Position numbers and translations under genes: made by a program. This document shows, piece by piece, positions 50,571 through 59,437 of a stretch of DNA of 64,000 nucleotides (positions are counted from its first letter, which is position 1; the number at the start of each line of letters is the position of its first letter). Under the pieces are notes generated by a model. It saw only the letters and a program-made list of their open reading frames with translations, did no database searches and was not told the origin of the DNA. Source of the DNA: Stentor roeselii (Eukaryota > Ciliophora > Heterotrichea > Heterotrichida > Stentoridae); NCBI GenBank assembly GCA_006503475.1, contig RSEH01000168.1:44037-108036 (forward strand). The letters run 5' to 3'.

Positions 50571-51919
50571 ATGCAGATATTCATCAAAACCCTCACAGGA
50601 AAAACAATCACCTTGGATGTGGATTCTTCAGACTTAATCGAAAAAGTCAAATTAAAAATACAAGACAAAGAAGGTATCACATCTGATCAACAACAGGCTA
50701 TCCTTGCAGGAAAACAATTGGAAGATGGAAGAACCCTTGCTGATTTCAACATCCAGAATGAATCAACTCTTCACCTTGTACTAAGGCTTAGAGGAGGAAT
50801 GCAAATATTTGTGAAAACACTCACCGGAAAAACAATTACTTTGGACGTGGAATCATCGGATACAATCGAATATCTTAAATGCAAAATCCAGAACAAAGAA
50901 GAATTTCCACCCGATAGACAGCGACTAATCTTTTCAGGAAAACAACTGGAAGAGAGTAGATTTATTTGTGAATACAACATCCAAAAAGAATCAACTCTTC
51001 ACCTTCTAATAAGGCATTGTGAAGAAGGAATGCCAATCTTTGTGAAAACAATGACTGGAAAATCTCTTACTTTGGTAGTGGAATCTAATGAATCAATCGA
51101 AAACATAAAAGCCAAAATTCAGGACCGAGAAGGATTTCCACCCGATAGACAGCGACTAATCTTTTCAGGAAAACTACTGGAAGAGAGTAAATTTATTTGT
51201 GAATACAACATCCAAAAAGAAGCAACTCTTCACCTTGTGATAAGTCTCAGAGGAAAAACACAAATCTTTGTGAAAACTTTCACCGGAAAAATAATTACTT
51301 TGGATGTGGAATGTTCGAATTCCATCGAAAATGTTGAAAAAGAAGGAATTTCACCCGATCAACAAAATCTTATCTTTGAGGGAAAGAAACTAAGAGACGG
51401 TAAATTACTCAATCATTATAATATTAAATTCGGGTCAATCTTTCATCTTTTCCAAAGGCCAAAACATGAAATGCAAATCTATGTGAAAACATTCACTGAA
51501 AAAATAATTACATTAGATATTAAGCCATCAGACCCAATCGAAATTGTTAAAGTCAAAATTCAGGAAATAGAAGGAATCCCACATGATCAACAACAACTTT
51601 TCTTTACTGAAAAAAAATTAAGAGACTTCAAACACTTGCTTATTACAACATTCAGAAAAAATCAACCATTCATCTTAAGCTCAAAAAAATGAAAATATTT
51701 GTAAAAACACTCACTGGAAAAACTATTACTTTAGATGTTGAGGCTTCAGAATCGATTGAAAATGTTAAAGAGAAAATTCAAGACGAATAAGGAATCCCAA
51801 CCGATCAACAGCGAATTATTTTTGCTGGAAAAATTCTTTCAGATAGTAGAATTCTCTCATACTACAACATCGTAAAAGAGTCAACCCTTCATATTATGGC
51901 AATGTCAAGAGGAAGTTAA
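50571..51919 (+). pseudogene. degenerate polyubiquitin gene, six units
   Basis: Six head-to-tail ubiquitin-like units start at 50571, 50799, 51030, 51258, 51471 and 51689. Unit 1 ([17 protein letters not shown]) is nearly normal and ends RLRGG. Units 2 and 3 share odd changes ([25 protein letters not shown]). Unit 4 has lost about six residues after SIENV. Unit 5 has a frameshift near 51635, after which the correct reading ([12 protein letters not shown]) continues in another frame. Unit 6 is broken by TAA at 51788-51790. Only unit 1 keeps a cleavable Gly-Gly end, so normal processing to ubiquitin is not expected. It is probably a pseudogene, or a diverged ubiquitin-like protein of 373 aa (ending 51692). 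Confidence 0.85.
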
Positions 51920-52367
51920 ATACAGTTAATCAATTTCATAATGTTTGTTTATTTAAAGAATATCATTTTATTCTACTGTTTAACAAATAAAACTTATCAA
52001 TACAATTCTCCTAAAGCTTTCTAATAGATTTAGGAATACAAAATTTATTTTTTCTGGGTGTTAATTTTATAAGAAAATAAAATTATCATTTTCATTATAA
52101 ACATGAAAGACTGACTGAAACTTAAATCTTTAACTGAGAAATTTTCACTACAAAATTGATTATTATCCTATACATAATGATTGATATGATAAGGATTCAT
52201 CTATTTCAGTAAGATGAGAACAAAATTAGTTATGGTTTAATTGAAGATGGATTATATTAGTGATTTTTATAGACTTATTATGGTGAATAGTCTTTGATAG
52301 ATTGATGAACATTTTGGTAAAAATTATAAGCCTAAGTAATAAATAATTAATTTCATTGCATAATAAT
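51920..52367. other. AT-rich intergenic region, no gene seen
   Basis: About 450 bp between the polyubiquitin relic and the B-box gene. There is nothing I can name. Confidence 0.5.
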
Positions 52368-52913
52368 ATGAATTCTTTGAGAAAAATAGGATTTATAGTG
52401 AAGAGAATCAAGGAAGAATTTAACAAAAGCTCCGAAGAAGACAATTATCCTCATAATGATGATGAAAAAGGTGATCATAAAGAGCTAGAGGATAAAGAAC
52501 TGAAGAAAATTAGAAGGCTTGTACAAGAAAAGCATAGAGACTTCGAGAAAATTAATACAGAATACCAAGAAAACAAACTTCTATTCAAAGATGAGTACCA
52601 AAAACTTGAAGGTGAACTGGAAGGAAATCCAAGTAGACTGGAAGAAAGTAATTCAGAAGATATTCCTTTACCTTGTCCTCAGAATCTTACTTGCAGTTAT
52701 CCTTTCTGCAAAAAAAATATCAAAAGCATTTGTGTTACTTGCCCAGAGAAGAAATTTTACTGCGAAAAGCATTCTTGGACTCACAATTCAGAAAAAGGCC
52801 ATGATTTCAGATCCATTAAACAAGAAGAGTTAAAAATGATATTCTTAGGAACATTAAAGTCTCATATCAAAAGCTTAATACATAAATGTCATCAGATACC
52901 GCACGAATCATAG
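52368..52913 (+). CDS. B-box-type zinc-finger protein (5' part of a probably frameshifted gene)
   Basis: A 181-aa ORF from the first ATG to TAG. An acidic/Lys-rich coiled coil of about 90 residues comes first. A B-box-like cluster follows at about residues 104-147: CSYPFCKKN, ICVTCPEKKFYCEKH, then THNSEKGH. B-boxes bind zinc and mediate protein contacts in TRIM-like proteins; there is no RING here. The ORF ends shortly after, while a helical frame that looks like its natural continuation opens at 52886 in another phase. A single frameshift near 52885 would explain this. No 15- or 16-nt intron fixes it. Confidence 0.7.
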   Translation: MNSLRKIGFIVKRIKEEFNKSSEEDNYPHNDDEKGDHKELEDKELKKIRRLVQEKHRDFEKINTEYQENKLLFKDEYQKLEGELEGNPSRLEESNSEDIPLPCPQNLTCSYPFCKKNIKSICVTCPEKKFYCEKHSWTHNSEKGHDFRSIKQEELKMIFLGTLKSHIKSLIHKCHQIPHES

Positions 52914-53302
52914 CATCGTTAAAAAAAGCATCAACTCAATCAATCCAAAACCTAAAAATTTCAATAAAAAATTTGAAGAAAATAAGTGACTTTAAACCAA
53001 CTTCCTTCTACAAAGAGAGAATCTCCTTCCTTGTAAGCGAAGTTAGTTTAATATCAGAAGATTTGAAAGTATCTCCTCATGTTGAAATCAGGAGATTATG
53101 AGAAGGATTTCGAGTTGAAAGAAAAAAAATTGAAATAATGTCCAAGGAACTCGAGGCATCTGAGCAAGTTATTATGAAGCAGAAAGAATTGATGACAGAA
53201 TTATCCATTTATTCTTTTGATGAGAATTTATTTCAACCGAATAATGAAGAGGCTAAAAGTCTAACAAGTGACTCAGAAGAACCTGAAAATCAAAAATCTT
53301 AG
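52886..53302 (+). pseudogene. out-of-frame continuation of the B-box gene, broken by TGA
   Basis: An ATG at 52886 opens a 71-codon helical ORF (ARIIASLKKASTQSIQNLKI and on) that overlaps the B-box ORF by 28 nt. It is stopped by TGA at 53099. The same frame then stays open for 66 more charged, helical codons to TAG at 53302. A helical region behind the B-box is the usual layout, so this is probably the C-terminal part of the same gene. No GT-AG intron of 15-16 nt spans the TGA. Confidence 0.55.
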
Positions 53303-53802
53303 ATAATCAACCCATTCGATATCTTTTTTATTAATATGGTTTGCTTATTTGTTTCATCAGGAGGTTGAGTATGAATATTGTCAAAACTGCGCTTAATTAG
53401 ACTATTTTTCCATTAGAATCAATTATTTAATATTTGGTTTAAGATGATAGTAATTCTTTTTTAACGGAATTCATGTGATATTTGTGCATATCTGAATCAA
53501 AGCAATTATTTTGTAAAAGAAGACTAGTGGATGGTGAAGAAACGAGACTTGGAAATAGATTTTGTGTTGAAAATTACTTCTGATTATCTTAAGGTTACTA
53601 TTATCGAGAATAGAATATGAAATTATGTGTGAAAAATTAAAGATAATTTTATAAAGGCAACCATTCAGTTTTGATGCAGGTGATCAGAAATGGAAAGAAA
53701 ATCTTCATTTTTCCAGTACAAACAAAAATTCCTATTTTCGTTAAACTTGATTGGCCGACTTCCATATTTAAACAATCTGATCTTATACAAATAACCAAAA
53801 AA
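53303..53802. other. region upstream of the second ubiquitin locus
   Basis: About 500 bp. The frame of the ubiquitin gene is open back to about 53671, but the extra 44 codons are unlike ubiquitin and are probably not translated. The last 40 bp resemble those before 50571, indicating that the two ubiquitin loci are duplicates including upstream DNA. Confidence 0.5.
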
Positions 53803-54261
53803 ATGCAGATATTTGTCAAAACCCTAACAGGAAAAACAATCACATTAGATATAGAATCCTCAAACTCAATCGAAAACGTAAAAGCCAAAATCCAAAACAA
53901 AGAAGGAATCCCACCTGATCAGCAGCGAGTTATCTATGCAGGAAAACAATTGGAAGATGGAAGAACTCTTGCTGATTACAATATCCAGAAAGAGTCAACC
54001 CTTCACCTTGTGCTAAGTCTCATAGGAGGGATGATAATCTTTGTGAAAACATTAACTGGAAAAACTATTACTTTAGATATTGGATCATCAGAATCTATTG
54101 AAAGTGTCAAAGCAAAGATTGAGGATAATGAAGGGATTCTACCAGACCAACAGCGACTTATCTTTGCTGGAAAACAACTTGAAGATGGTAGGATTGTCTC
54201 AGACTACAACATCGCAAAAGAATCAACTCTTCATCTTGTGTTCAGACGTAGAGCAGGTTAA
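53803..54261 (+). CDS. di-ubiquitin gene, mildly diverged
   Basis: A 152-aa ORF starting at the ATG of the first ubiquitin unit. Unit 1 is close to canonical ([46 protein letters not shown]) but ends SLIGG rather than RLRGG. Unit 2 starts [11 protein letters not shown] and ends RRRAG then TAA, so it lacks the Gly-Gly and the usual extra terminal residue. Lys48-equivalent residues (AGKQ) are present in both. The first junction might still be cut, but the Arg of the tail that E1 contacts is missing in unit 1. It may be a decaying copy or a ubiquitin-like variant. Confidence 0.8.
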   Translation: MQIFVKTLTGKTITLDIESSNSIENVKAKIQNKEGIPPDQQRVIYAGKQLEDGRTLADYNIQKESTLHLVLSLIGGMIIFVKTLTGKTITLDIGSSESIESVKAKIEDNEGILPDQQRLIFAGKQLEDGRIVSDYNIAKESTLHLVFRRRAG

Positions 54262-55297
54262 CTAAGTTTTAGCATTTTCATAAGAGTCTTCTTATATGGG
54301 TGAATATATTTTTCATTTTAAGTTAAACTTAGAACTTATTTATAGAATAGTGTTAATGCTTTCGTGGAATTAGATATACATTAATTAAGATTTTTTCTGG
54401 GTTTAGTTTTAATGAATAAAAAATAAAACATTATATGACGATTGTAAAGAAAAAAATGAAACTTAAGGCTTCTAAACTCTGGAAATTATCAATACAGAAG
54501 TATCAGAAATATATTACTGATAACACAGTATGATATATTTAGTCATATTAACTCGCAGCAATCAATCTTAAGAATAATCTTTATTTGAACTTAATTTATC
54601 ACGTAAGTAAGTGATTCAAGAGTCTTCTTTATAAGTTTTTAATGAGGAAATCTCAAATAAAAAACAATAATTAAATAGTCTAAATAAGTTAAAGACTTGC
54701 TATTATGGGTTAATTTATCTTTAGTTAAGTGTCTTTTATAAAAAACCTTAAAGAAACCACATACATGCTTTAAAAAGATAGTTATAAATTAGCAGGTTTC
54801 CTAGATCATGTGCTCATCAGTTATATTTTTTACATTAAAGTATTTTCTAACATAAGTATTTTTAAATTAATTAAACAAGTAGTTAACTGTCTATCGGTAG
54901 ACTAAAGCATAGAGGAACTATCCAGGGTTAAAGACTCAATTTTTAGAAAAGATCATGAATAATTGACTTTACTATGAAAAAAGTATATCAATCCCATCCG
55001 ATAGGAAATATAAAAATATATATAAGCACAAATGTATTCAAAATAACTCACAAAAACAGTATATAAACTTCTTATCTAGTGTAGATAGATCAAGTGATTA
55101 AAAATCATAATTCAGTAAAAATCAATTTCAAATCTTCAAAGTATACTTAAATCAGAACAACGAATAAGTATTTTGTAATGTCCTTGAATTGCATTTGAAT
55201 TAAAACTAACAACATAAATCCACAATTATATTGTATCATCGATATCAGCTAAACTCCAATTTCCATTTCTTCTTCTGTTGGTAAGCTTCAGCTGAGC
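54262..55297. other. AT-rich region, no gene seen
   Basis: About 1 kb of AT-rich DNA with no supportable ORF, RNA gene or repeat. Confidence 0.55.
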
Positions 55298-55791
55298 ATG
55301 CTGTACCACTTTAGATTTATTAAAAGGAAACTATATTCTCGCAGTGTAAACATTAAAAACATCGACAAAAGATTTACTCTTTTGGTTTATCCTAAATGCG
55401 GGCGCAAGAATTCATTTCATGATCTACTTGGTTTGAAGGTAAAGGAAATCACTCAAAAGATTAGCATCTCAGTCATTCTGCGCTTGAGGACTGGCTTGCT
55501 TCAAAGAAGAGTATTAATGGTTTTAGTTATTTAGGTGGTCTGTTTAAATTTGGTAATCTTGAAGAAAATCATGTTTTACTTCTGTGATATCCTCTGCCAC
55601 TTTTTCAAGGCTTAGTTGATCGTCTTATTTTAGACTCCAATGAATATTGATTTGAAAGCTGAAATCATTTACAAGATTTGTACCGAGAGCCAAGCTTGAA
55701 CAATAAAGAAATGGGTTTGGATAAGATTAATGAAAATATTTCCTTTAATGCTAATAGTTGGCAGAGAGTGTTTTTGCAAAGTTCTCATTGA
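55298..55791 (+). pseudogene. decayed gene relic
   Basis: A 78-codon ORF (55298-55534) overlaps a second coding-like frame that starts near 55476 (HSALEDWLASKKSINGFSYL). This frame runs on through several in-frame TGA codons (LILDSNEY, TGA, FES, TGA, NHLQDLYREPSLNNKEMGL) to 55791. The stops within it are all TGA, each one G-to-A change from a Trp codon. GC content is above the surroundings. I do not recognise the parent family. I read it as a frameshifted, decayed gene. Confidence 0.5.
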
Positions 55792-55906
55792 TTTTAGCAT
55801 ACAATATAATTACTATCTCAAAGCATAAAAATATTAAGAATTTATGCATAAGTCTTTAGTTTTAAAGAAATTATCTGCTGCTATAGTTAAAAATTTAAAT
55901 CAATAA

Positions 55907-58900
55907 ATGGCAGAATCTGGTTCACACAATCGAATCAGAGAAGAGAATGATCGAAGTAAAGAATCTGAGCTGCAAAAGATGATATATAAGTACTATTCAA
56001 TGTACTCAGAATATAAAAAGGATAATTATTCATGGCCGATGGTTGTTTTTGAGAAGAAACATTCAGATTCGATAAATTGCTGTTCATACTCTCCTGATGG
56101 AAATTATTTGGCAACTGGAGCAAGAGACAAAACAGTTAAGATCTGGAACATAAAAAATAAGAGTGAAGAGTTCAGCCTCAATGGACATTCAGATTGTATA
56201 AATTGCTGTTCTTACTCTCCAGACGGAAATTATCTGGCAACTGGATCAAGAGACAATACGATTAAAATCTGGAATATAAACGAGCAAAGAGAAGAGTTCA
56301 GTCTTAATGGACATTCAGTAATTTGCTGTTCATACTCTCCTGATGGAATTTATCTGGTAACTGGATCTGAAGACAATACAGTTAAAATCTGGAATATAAA
56401 AGAGCAAAAAGAAGAGTTAACTCTGATTGGGCATTCAGATTGGGTTAATTGCTGTTCTTACTCTCCTGATGGAAATTATCTTGCAACTGGATCAAGAGAC
56501 AAGTCCTTAAAAATCTGGAATGTAAAAGAGCAAAGAGAAGAGTTTCCTTCGAATGAACATTCAGATTGGATATACTGTTGTTCTTACTCTCCTGATAGGA
56601 TACATTTAGCAGTAGTACCAGGAGACAAAACGATTAAAATTTGGAATGTAAAAGAGCATAGAGAAGAGTTCACTCTCTATGGACATTCATACCCTGTAAA
56701 CTGCTGCTCTTTCTCTCCTGATGGATATTATCTGGCAACTGGGTCAAAAGACAAAACAGTTAAAATTTGGAATATAAAAAAAAAGAGAGAAGAGTTCACC
56801 TTAAATGGATATTCTAATTCTTTAATTTGCTGTTCATACTCTCCTGATGGATATTATCTGGCAGCTGCATCAGAAGACGGAATGATTAAAATATGGAATT
56901 TAAAAGAGCAAAGAGAAGAGTTCAGTCTCAGTGGACATTCAGTAACTTGCTGTTCATACTCTCCAAATAGATATTATCTGGCAACTGGATCAGAAGATAA
57001 AACAATTAAAATATGGAATGTAAAAAAACAAAGAAAAGAATTTACTCTAAAGGGACATTTAGATTGGGTAAATTGTTGTTCTTACTCTCCTGATGGACAG
57101 TATCTGGCTACCGGATCAGGAGACAAAACAGTTAAAATTTGGAGTATAAAAGAGAAAAGAGAATTGTTTAGTCTTGATGGACATTCAGATTGGATTTATT
57201 GTTGTTCTTACTCTCCTGATGGAAATTATCTGGCAACAGTTTCAAAAGACAAAACAATTAAAATTTGGAATATAAAAAATCAAAGAGAAGTGGCGACTTT
57301 GACTGGACATTCAGATTTGGTAAAAAGCTGTTCTTACTCTCCTAACGGAAATTATCTGGCAACCGTTTCTAAAGACAAAACAGTTAAAATCTGGAATTTA
57401 AAAGAGAAAAAAGAAGAGTTCACTCTCTATGGACATAAAGATTGGGTATATTGCTGTTCTTACTCTTCTGATGGAAATTATCTGGCAACTGGATCATTTG
57501 ACACAAGAGTTAAAATCTGGAATATAAAAGATCAAAGAAAAGATTTCACATTGAAAGGACATTCAAATTCGGTAATTTGCTGTTGTTATTCACCTGGTGG
57601 ATATTATCTGGCAACTGGATCAAGAGACAAAACAGTTAAAATCTGGAATATAAAAGAAAAAAGAGAGCAGTTTACTTTAAATGGGCATTTGGATTCATTA
57701 ACTTGCTGTTCATACTCTTTTGATGGAAATTATCTGGCAACTGGATCATATGATAAAACAATTAAAATCTGGGATATAAACGACCAAAGAGAAGATTTGA
57801 ATTTAAATAACTATTCTGGCAGAAGATTTGATAAATATCTTAGAAACATATTAAAATATAAAACATCAATCCATATGAGTTCAAAAGATGGATTATTTAC
57901 CTTTGAAACCAAAGATAATAGCAGCATTATCTCTTGTATCAGTAAAAATGGTCATGAATGTTTTAGTTTAAGTTATGATAACACAAAACTTAAAGGAATT
58001 GTTTTCACAAACAATGAAAAATATTTATTAGCTGAATATGAGAACAGTATATATCAGATAAGTTTCAGGAACAAACTGTTATATATTCTAAATCAGAATC
58101 TTTCAAGGTGCATAATTGAAAGAAAGAGTCTTAAATCACTATTAAATGATGCAAAAGTAGCTATATTTATCTATAATTACTTTAATGAATATTATCAGAG
58201 TAAAACTAAAATTGAGGAGCAACTACCAATCATTGTTAGTGAATACCTTCAACAATTCAATACCAATAAGAAAACACAAAAAGCACTAGATTTATCTAAA
58301 TACCTTGCTAAATTTGCAAAATTGAATTATAACCTGCGATATCTAAAGGATGATGCATACATAATACTTACAGAATATTTTGATAAAACCAGAAATAAAG
58401 GAACTAGTATAGAAGGAAAATATTATAACCAAATTTTGATGTTTTTGTATGATTCGATAAGTGAATTTGATGCAAAACAAAAGATAAGGATTTTATTAGA
58501 CCAGATTATAAAAACTAAAGAATTCCAAAATATGAGCACTCAGAACAATAATCCTTGGAAGTTGTTAGATATGAAAAAATTTATAAATATTGAAGAACTC
58601 TCAGAAAATATCTTATATAATAAAATAATAAATCATAATAATTTTAGTATCGAGTTATTCTGCTCAATTTATTCTACGAGAAAGGTCCTTGTCAAGAAAT
58701 ATATTATCAATGAAAATATAAGTAAAGAGCTAGCAAAGACAATTGAATCAGAGTTTGAAAAAGAAGCAAAGTGTTATGAGCTTTTAGAGAATTATAGAAA
58801 TAATGAAAATTCTTTTGTTGAATATTTTGGCTCAATTAAATCAGAAAATAGTTTTTCAATTGTTATCAACAACCATGGTATGAATCTCTTTGATTTAATA

Positions 58901-59437
58901 AATGAATTGAAAAATCTTAAGTCATCAGATGAATATAATCTTTCGGGAGCCCAACTAGCAATAATTGTAAAATCTTTAGTTGAATCTTATGCATTTTTAG
59001 CAACTCATAACATTCTCCATCGTTTTATTAGTTCGCAATCATTACTAGTAGATGAAAATTTCAATTTTGCGATAATCGATTTTATTTTTGCGGCGATTAA
59101 AGTTGATGATGTTTGGTACGAATATACAACAAATTTATCGAAAGACTATAAATCCCCCGAAGAAGAAATTGACAATTCAATAAAAGATCTCGAAAAATGC
59201 GATGTTTTCTCCTTAGGTTTAGTTATTCTTCAGTTAGCTCACTTAGAAAATATCTCAGAATTGAAGCAAAATTTAGATTCATTTATTCAAAAACTGGAAA
59301 TAATGAACTTGAAATGGCTGCAGAATTTACTTCAAAAAATGTTATGTAAATCTGAGGAGCGCTTCCATTTTTATCAACTCAGAGACTTCTTAGATAATGA
59401 TATTACTCAAACGATTTCAAGTTCATATATAGCCTAG
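55907..59437 (+). CDS. WD40 (14 repeats) protein with C-terminal pseudokinase domain
   Basis: An 1176-aa protein. After about 45 residues come 14 very similar WD40 repeats of about 42 residues (to about residue 630), each near CCSYSPDGNYLATGSRDKT then VKIWNIKEQREEF. Fourteen blades suit two seven-blade propellers. A linker of about 290 residues follows, then a protein-kinase-like fold at about 915-1170. In it HRDxKPEN reads HRFISSQS (1038), losing the catalytic Asp, the Lys and the Asn. DFG reads DFI (1058), and an APE-like SPEE is at about 1083. Phosphotransfer is therefore unlikely; a scaffold or ligand-sensing pseudokinase is expected. Two repeats lack a few residues. The gene is intact. 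Confidence 0.88.
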   Translation: MAESGSHNRIREENDRSKESELQKMIYKYYSMYSEYKKDNYSWPMVVFEKKHSDSINCCSYSPDGNYLATGARDKTVKIWNIKNKSEEFSLNGHSDCINCCSYSPDGNYLATGSRDNTIKIWNINEQREEFSLNGHSVICCSYSPDGIYLVTGSEDNTVKIWNIKEQKEELTLIGHSDWVNCCSYSPDGNYLATGSRDKSLKIWNVKEQREEFPSNEHSDWIYCCSYSPDRIHLAVVPGDKTIKIWNVKEHREEFTLYGHSYPVNCCSFSPDGYYLATGSKDKTVKIWNIKKKREEFTLNGYSNSLICCSYSPDGYYLAAASEDGMIKIWNLKEQREEFSLSGHSVTCCSYSPNRYYLATGSEDKTIKIWNVKKQRKEFTLKGHLDWVNCCSYSPDGQYLATGSGDKTVKIWSIKEKRELFSLDGHSDWIYCCSYSPDGNYLATVSKDKTIKIWNIKNQREVATLTGHSDLVKSCSYSPNGNYLATVSKDKTVKIWNLKEKKEEFTLYGHKDWVYCCSYSSDGNYLATGSFDTRVKIWNIKDQRKDFTLKGHSNSVICCCYSPGGYYLATGSRDKTVKIWNIKEKREQFTLNGHLDSLTCCSYSFDGNYLATGSYDKTIKIWDINDQREDLNLNNYSGRRFDKYLRNILKYKTSIHMSSKDGLFTFETKDNSSIISCISKNGHECFSLSYDNTKLKGIVFTNNEKYLLAEYENSIYQISFRNKLLYILNQNLSRCIIERKSLKSLLNDAKVAIFIYNYFNEYYQSKTKIEEQLPIIVSEYLQQFNTNKKTQKALDLSKYLAKFAKLNYNLRYLKDDAYIILTEYFDKTRNKGTSIEGKYYNQILMFLYDSISEFDAKQKIRILLDQIIKTKEFQNMSTQNNNPWKLLDMKKFINIEELSENILYNKIINHNNFSIELFCSIYSTRKVLVKKYIINENISKELAKTIESEFEKEAKCYELLENYRNNENSFVEYFGSIKSENSFSIVINNHGMNLFDLINELKNLKSSDEYNLSGAQLAIIVKSLVESYAFLATHNILHRFISSQSLLVDENFNFAIIDFIFAAIKVDDVWYEYTTNLSKDYKSPEEEIDNSIKDLEKCDVFSLGLVILQLAHLENISELKQNLDSFIQKLEIMNLKWLQNLLQKMLCKSEERFHFYQLRDFLDNDITQTISSSYIA

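Noticed and set aside
53671-53802. An N-terminal extension of the di-ubiquitin ORF
   Set aside because: The open frame starts at TTG, the 44 residues do not resemble ubiquitin, and the ATG at 53803 is the natural start of the first unit.
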